A stretch of DNA of 16,706 nt, from positions 1-16,706 of the forward strand of contig JAPLER010000193.1 in the NCBI GenBank assembly GCA_026391115.1, in the 5' to 3' direction. Under the pieces are notes generated by a model. That model was not told the origin of the DNA, made no database searches, and saw nothing but the letters and a program-made list of their open reading frames with translations. The stretch comes from Bacteroidota bacterium. GTDB taxonomy: Bacteria > Bacteroidota > Bacteroidia > Chitinophagales > Chitinophagaceae. Position numbers and translations under genes: made by a program. Below are positions 16,601-16,706 of the stretch, in pieces (position 1 is the first letter of the stretch; the number at the start of each line of letters is the position of its first letter).

Positions 16601-16706
16601 CTGTAACAAGTATCTTTTGCCAATGTGTCAATAATTCTAATGTAATATTTTGCAGGGGAAGTTACATAATAAGAAGCATTCTTAGCATTGGCGATGGCTG
16701 TTAATG
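13573..16706 (-). CDS. Giant Ig/PKD-repeat surface protein (upstream fragment, N-terminus beyond right edge)
   Basis: The frame is open through the right edge. A possible TTG start at 16623 sits mid-domain: the in-frame sequence before it (…ASYYVTSPAKYYIRIIDT) continues the repeat pattern without a stop, so the real start and signal peptide lie outside. About 1,040 codons are visible. A PKD domain (AAFTFTPNAGCGRTPVQF, then WDFGD) comes first, followed by PKD-like QWGDGS and SYNDGS segments and Ig-like modules with paired cysteines (LCAGDN, ICQGDT, ICNGQN). Two related modules follow, beginning NAGLDQNLCN and NAGNDIVVCN, each with a GTWT motif. Near the end VPVISNLTATSPTQC begins a module that is cut off after NTGSII. 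The last residues, NCCGICPEAAR, are foreign to it and lead to the TAA at 13573-13575. Together with the frame at 6656-13603 this is most likely one gene of more than 3,300 codons. Confidence 0.85.
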   Translation of the reverse strand, partial: LTAIANAKNASYYVTSPAKYYIRIIDTLAKDTCYSSQTVTMNAKPTAAFTFTPNAGCGRTPVQFTNSNTLVGSIYNWDFGDNNNNQSSLQNPSHVYIPTGVSSTTYQIMLAVKDVNSKCFDTVRKTITIGAGPDASITGTNPIDFNGKSYFTICAPDLPNFSFTNQTKTASINSSYKIQWGDGSNDTIMSTWTVVTHNYPVGIFNMKVIVTGSNGCTNTGDYYIFYGSNPALGFANPGNTSICSGDSKTFPVTLTANNPPGTIYEVSYNDGSPSEIYTHPPPTSITHTFNTTSCGVNGTTYQNAFWIKMTASNPCGFTPQPVEPIYVSQKPSTDFGISPKDTTCINTTVTLNNSSTFNNNIKVNPSNGTATCTNGNIVWSITPATGWSVTSGSLGNDNSTTNPANWTSGTNILEINFLISGSYTITLKTGGSTICGSSTKIKTICVNPTPTASFTIPKDTLCAGDNLNFTSTSNTPLCGSNLYSWSVVPATTVGCNAAAAPTFVNPTTPSSANPIINFSKPGTYVVSLTTTIQGTGCTSVAFKHTITVKDKPAVTVALSRPTICQGDTVTPIVTATCFATNATYSWIFTNGTPSTSNVKSPGGIAFNTTGNNNISVDVTNSCGTTTQSTSVSVKPSPTLTATATNATICNGQNATLNLNSNQVGIKYTWTSTVTSGAATGNSNQPTAITTTTISNTLTNTGSVDAVVRYTINVVGATGCIGETKTVDITVRPGTTPPNAGLDQNLCNATTATLAGNNPTVGTGTWTKILGGAATITNANLYNTTITGLLPDIYQFVWTIAGSGGGTCPNTPDTMKIINRPTVTTANAGNDIVVCNFSTVNNSVTLQGNAANPNRSFETGTWTVITKPTGSSASFSNINNPTTTFTFNQIGNYTLAWTIANDITCTPTTDTVTIKVYQAAVGGTTSSSATVCKNNNTGTITLTGFTGNIIKWQYKVLGSAVWVDVANTTSSLNYTNLDTTTTYQAIVTTTNTIDCPITAISSQTIITVNPVPVISNLTATSPTQCASNTGSIINCCGICPEAAR

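Noticed and set aside
13573..16623. TTG at 16623 as the true start of the upstream giant fragment
   Set aside because: The frame stays open to the right edge and the upstream residues continue the domain; there is no signal peptide at 16623, which an exported protein would need.

Overview
The window looks like a piece of a Bacteroidota chromosome, most likely from a Chitinophagaceae-like lineage. The evidence is low GC (about one third by eye), two proteins with type IX secretion (T9SS) sorting domains of different classes, a textbook Bacteroidota promoter (TTTG-N19-TAnnTTTG) upstream of etfB, and general lack of Shine-Dalgarno sequences. The family placement is inference; the phylum is well supported.

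Left part (1-6570): a secreted protein of unknown function runs off the left edge on the minus strand (1-478). Next is a secreted endonuclease I-family nuclease with a type A T9SS sorting domain (721-2145, minus), ended by a strong intrinsic terminator. A purine nucleoside phosphorylase (2314-3138, plus) is transcribed divergently from the nuclease. It converges on the etfB-etfA operon (minus), and the two share one bidirectional terminator at 3142-3178. After that come an SCO1/SenC-type copper-chaperone-like thioredoxin-fold protein and an HSDL2-like short-chain dehydrogenase, 20 bp apart and probably co-transcribed (minus).

Right part (6656-16706, minus): one giant surface protein fills the last 10 kb. 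It is built from Ig-like/PKD-like beta-sandwich repeats and ends in a CHU_C (gliding-motility-associated, type B T9SS) C-terminal domain. The reading frame is open through the right edge, so the start lies outside; more than 3,300 codons are visible. The frame is broken once, near 13557-13606, by a short GC-rich segment that does not fit the repeat pattern. The two open frames (13573 to the edge, and 6656-13603) therefore look like halves of one gene, split by a real insertion/indel or by a sequence or assembly artefact. Within the gene, a ~775-bp module is tandemly repeated (10570 to ~12632) in a mosaic arrangement.

Working together: the nuclease and the giant protein would both leave the cell through the T9SS, one for extracellular nucleic-acid breakdown and one probably for adhesion or motility. 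PNP salvages purine nucleosides, which fits loosely with an exported nuclease next door, but co-regulation is not shown. ETF passes electrons from acyl-CoA dehydrogenases towards the quinone pool. SCO points to maturation of a copper-containing oxidase encoded elsewhere. I saw no rRNA, tRNA, CRISPR array, insertion sequence or phage gene. The most unusual item is the break in the giant gene; I found no convincing new multi-gene system.
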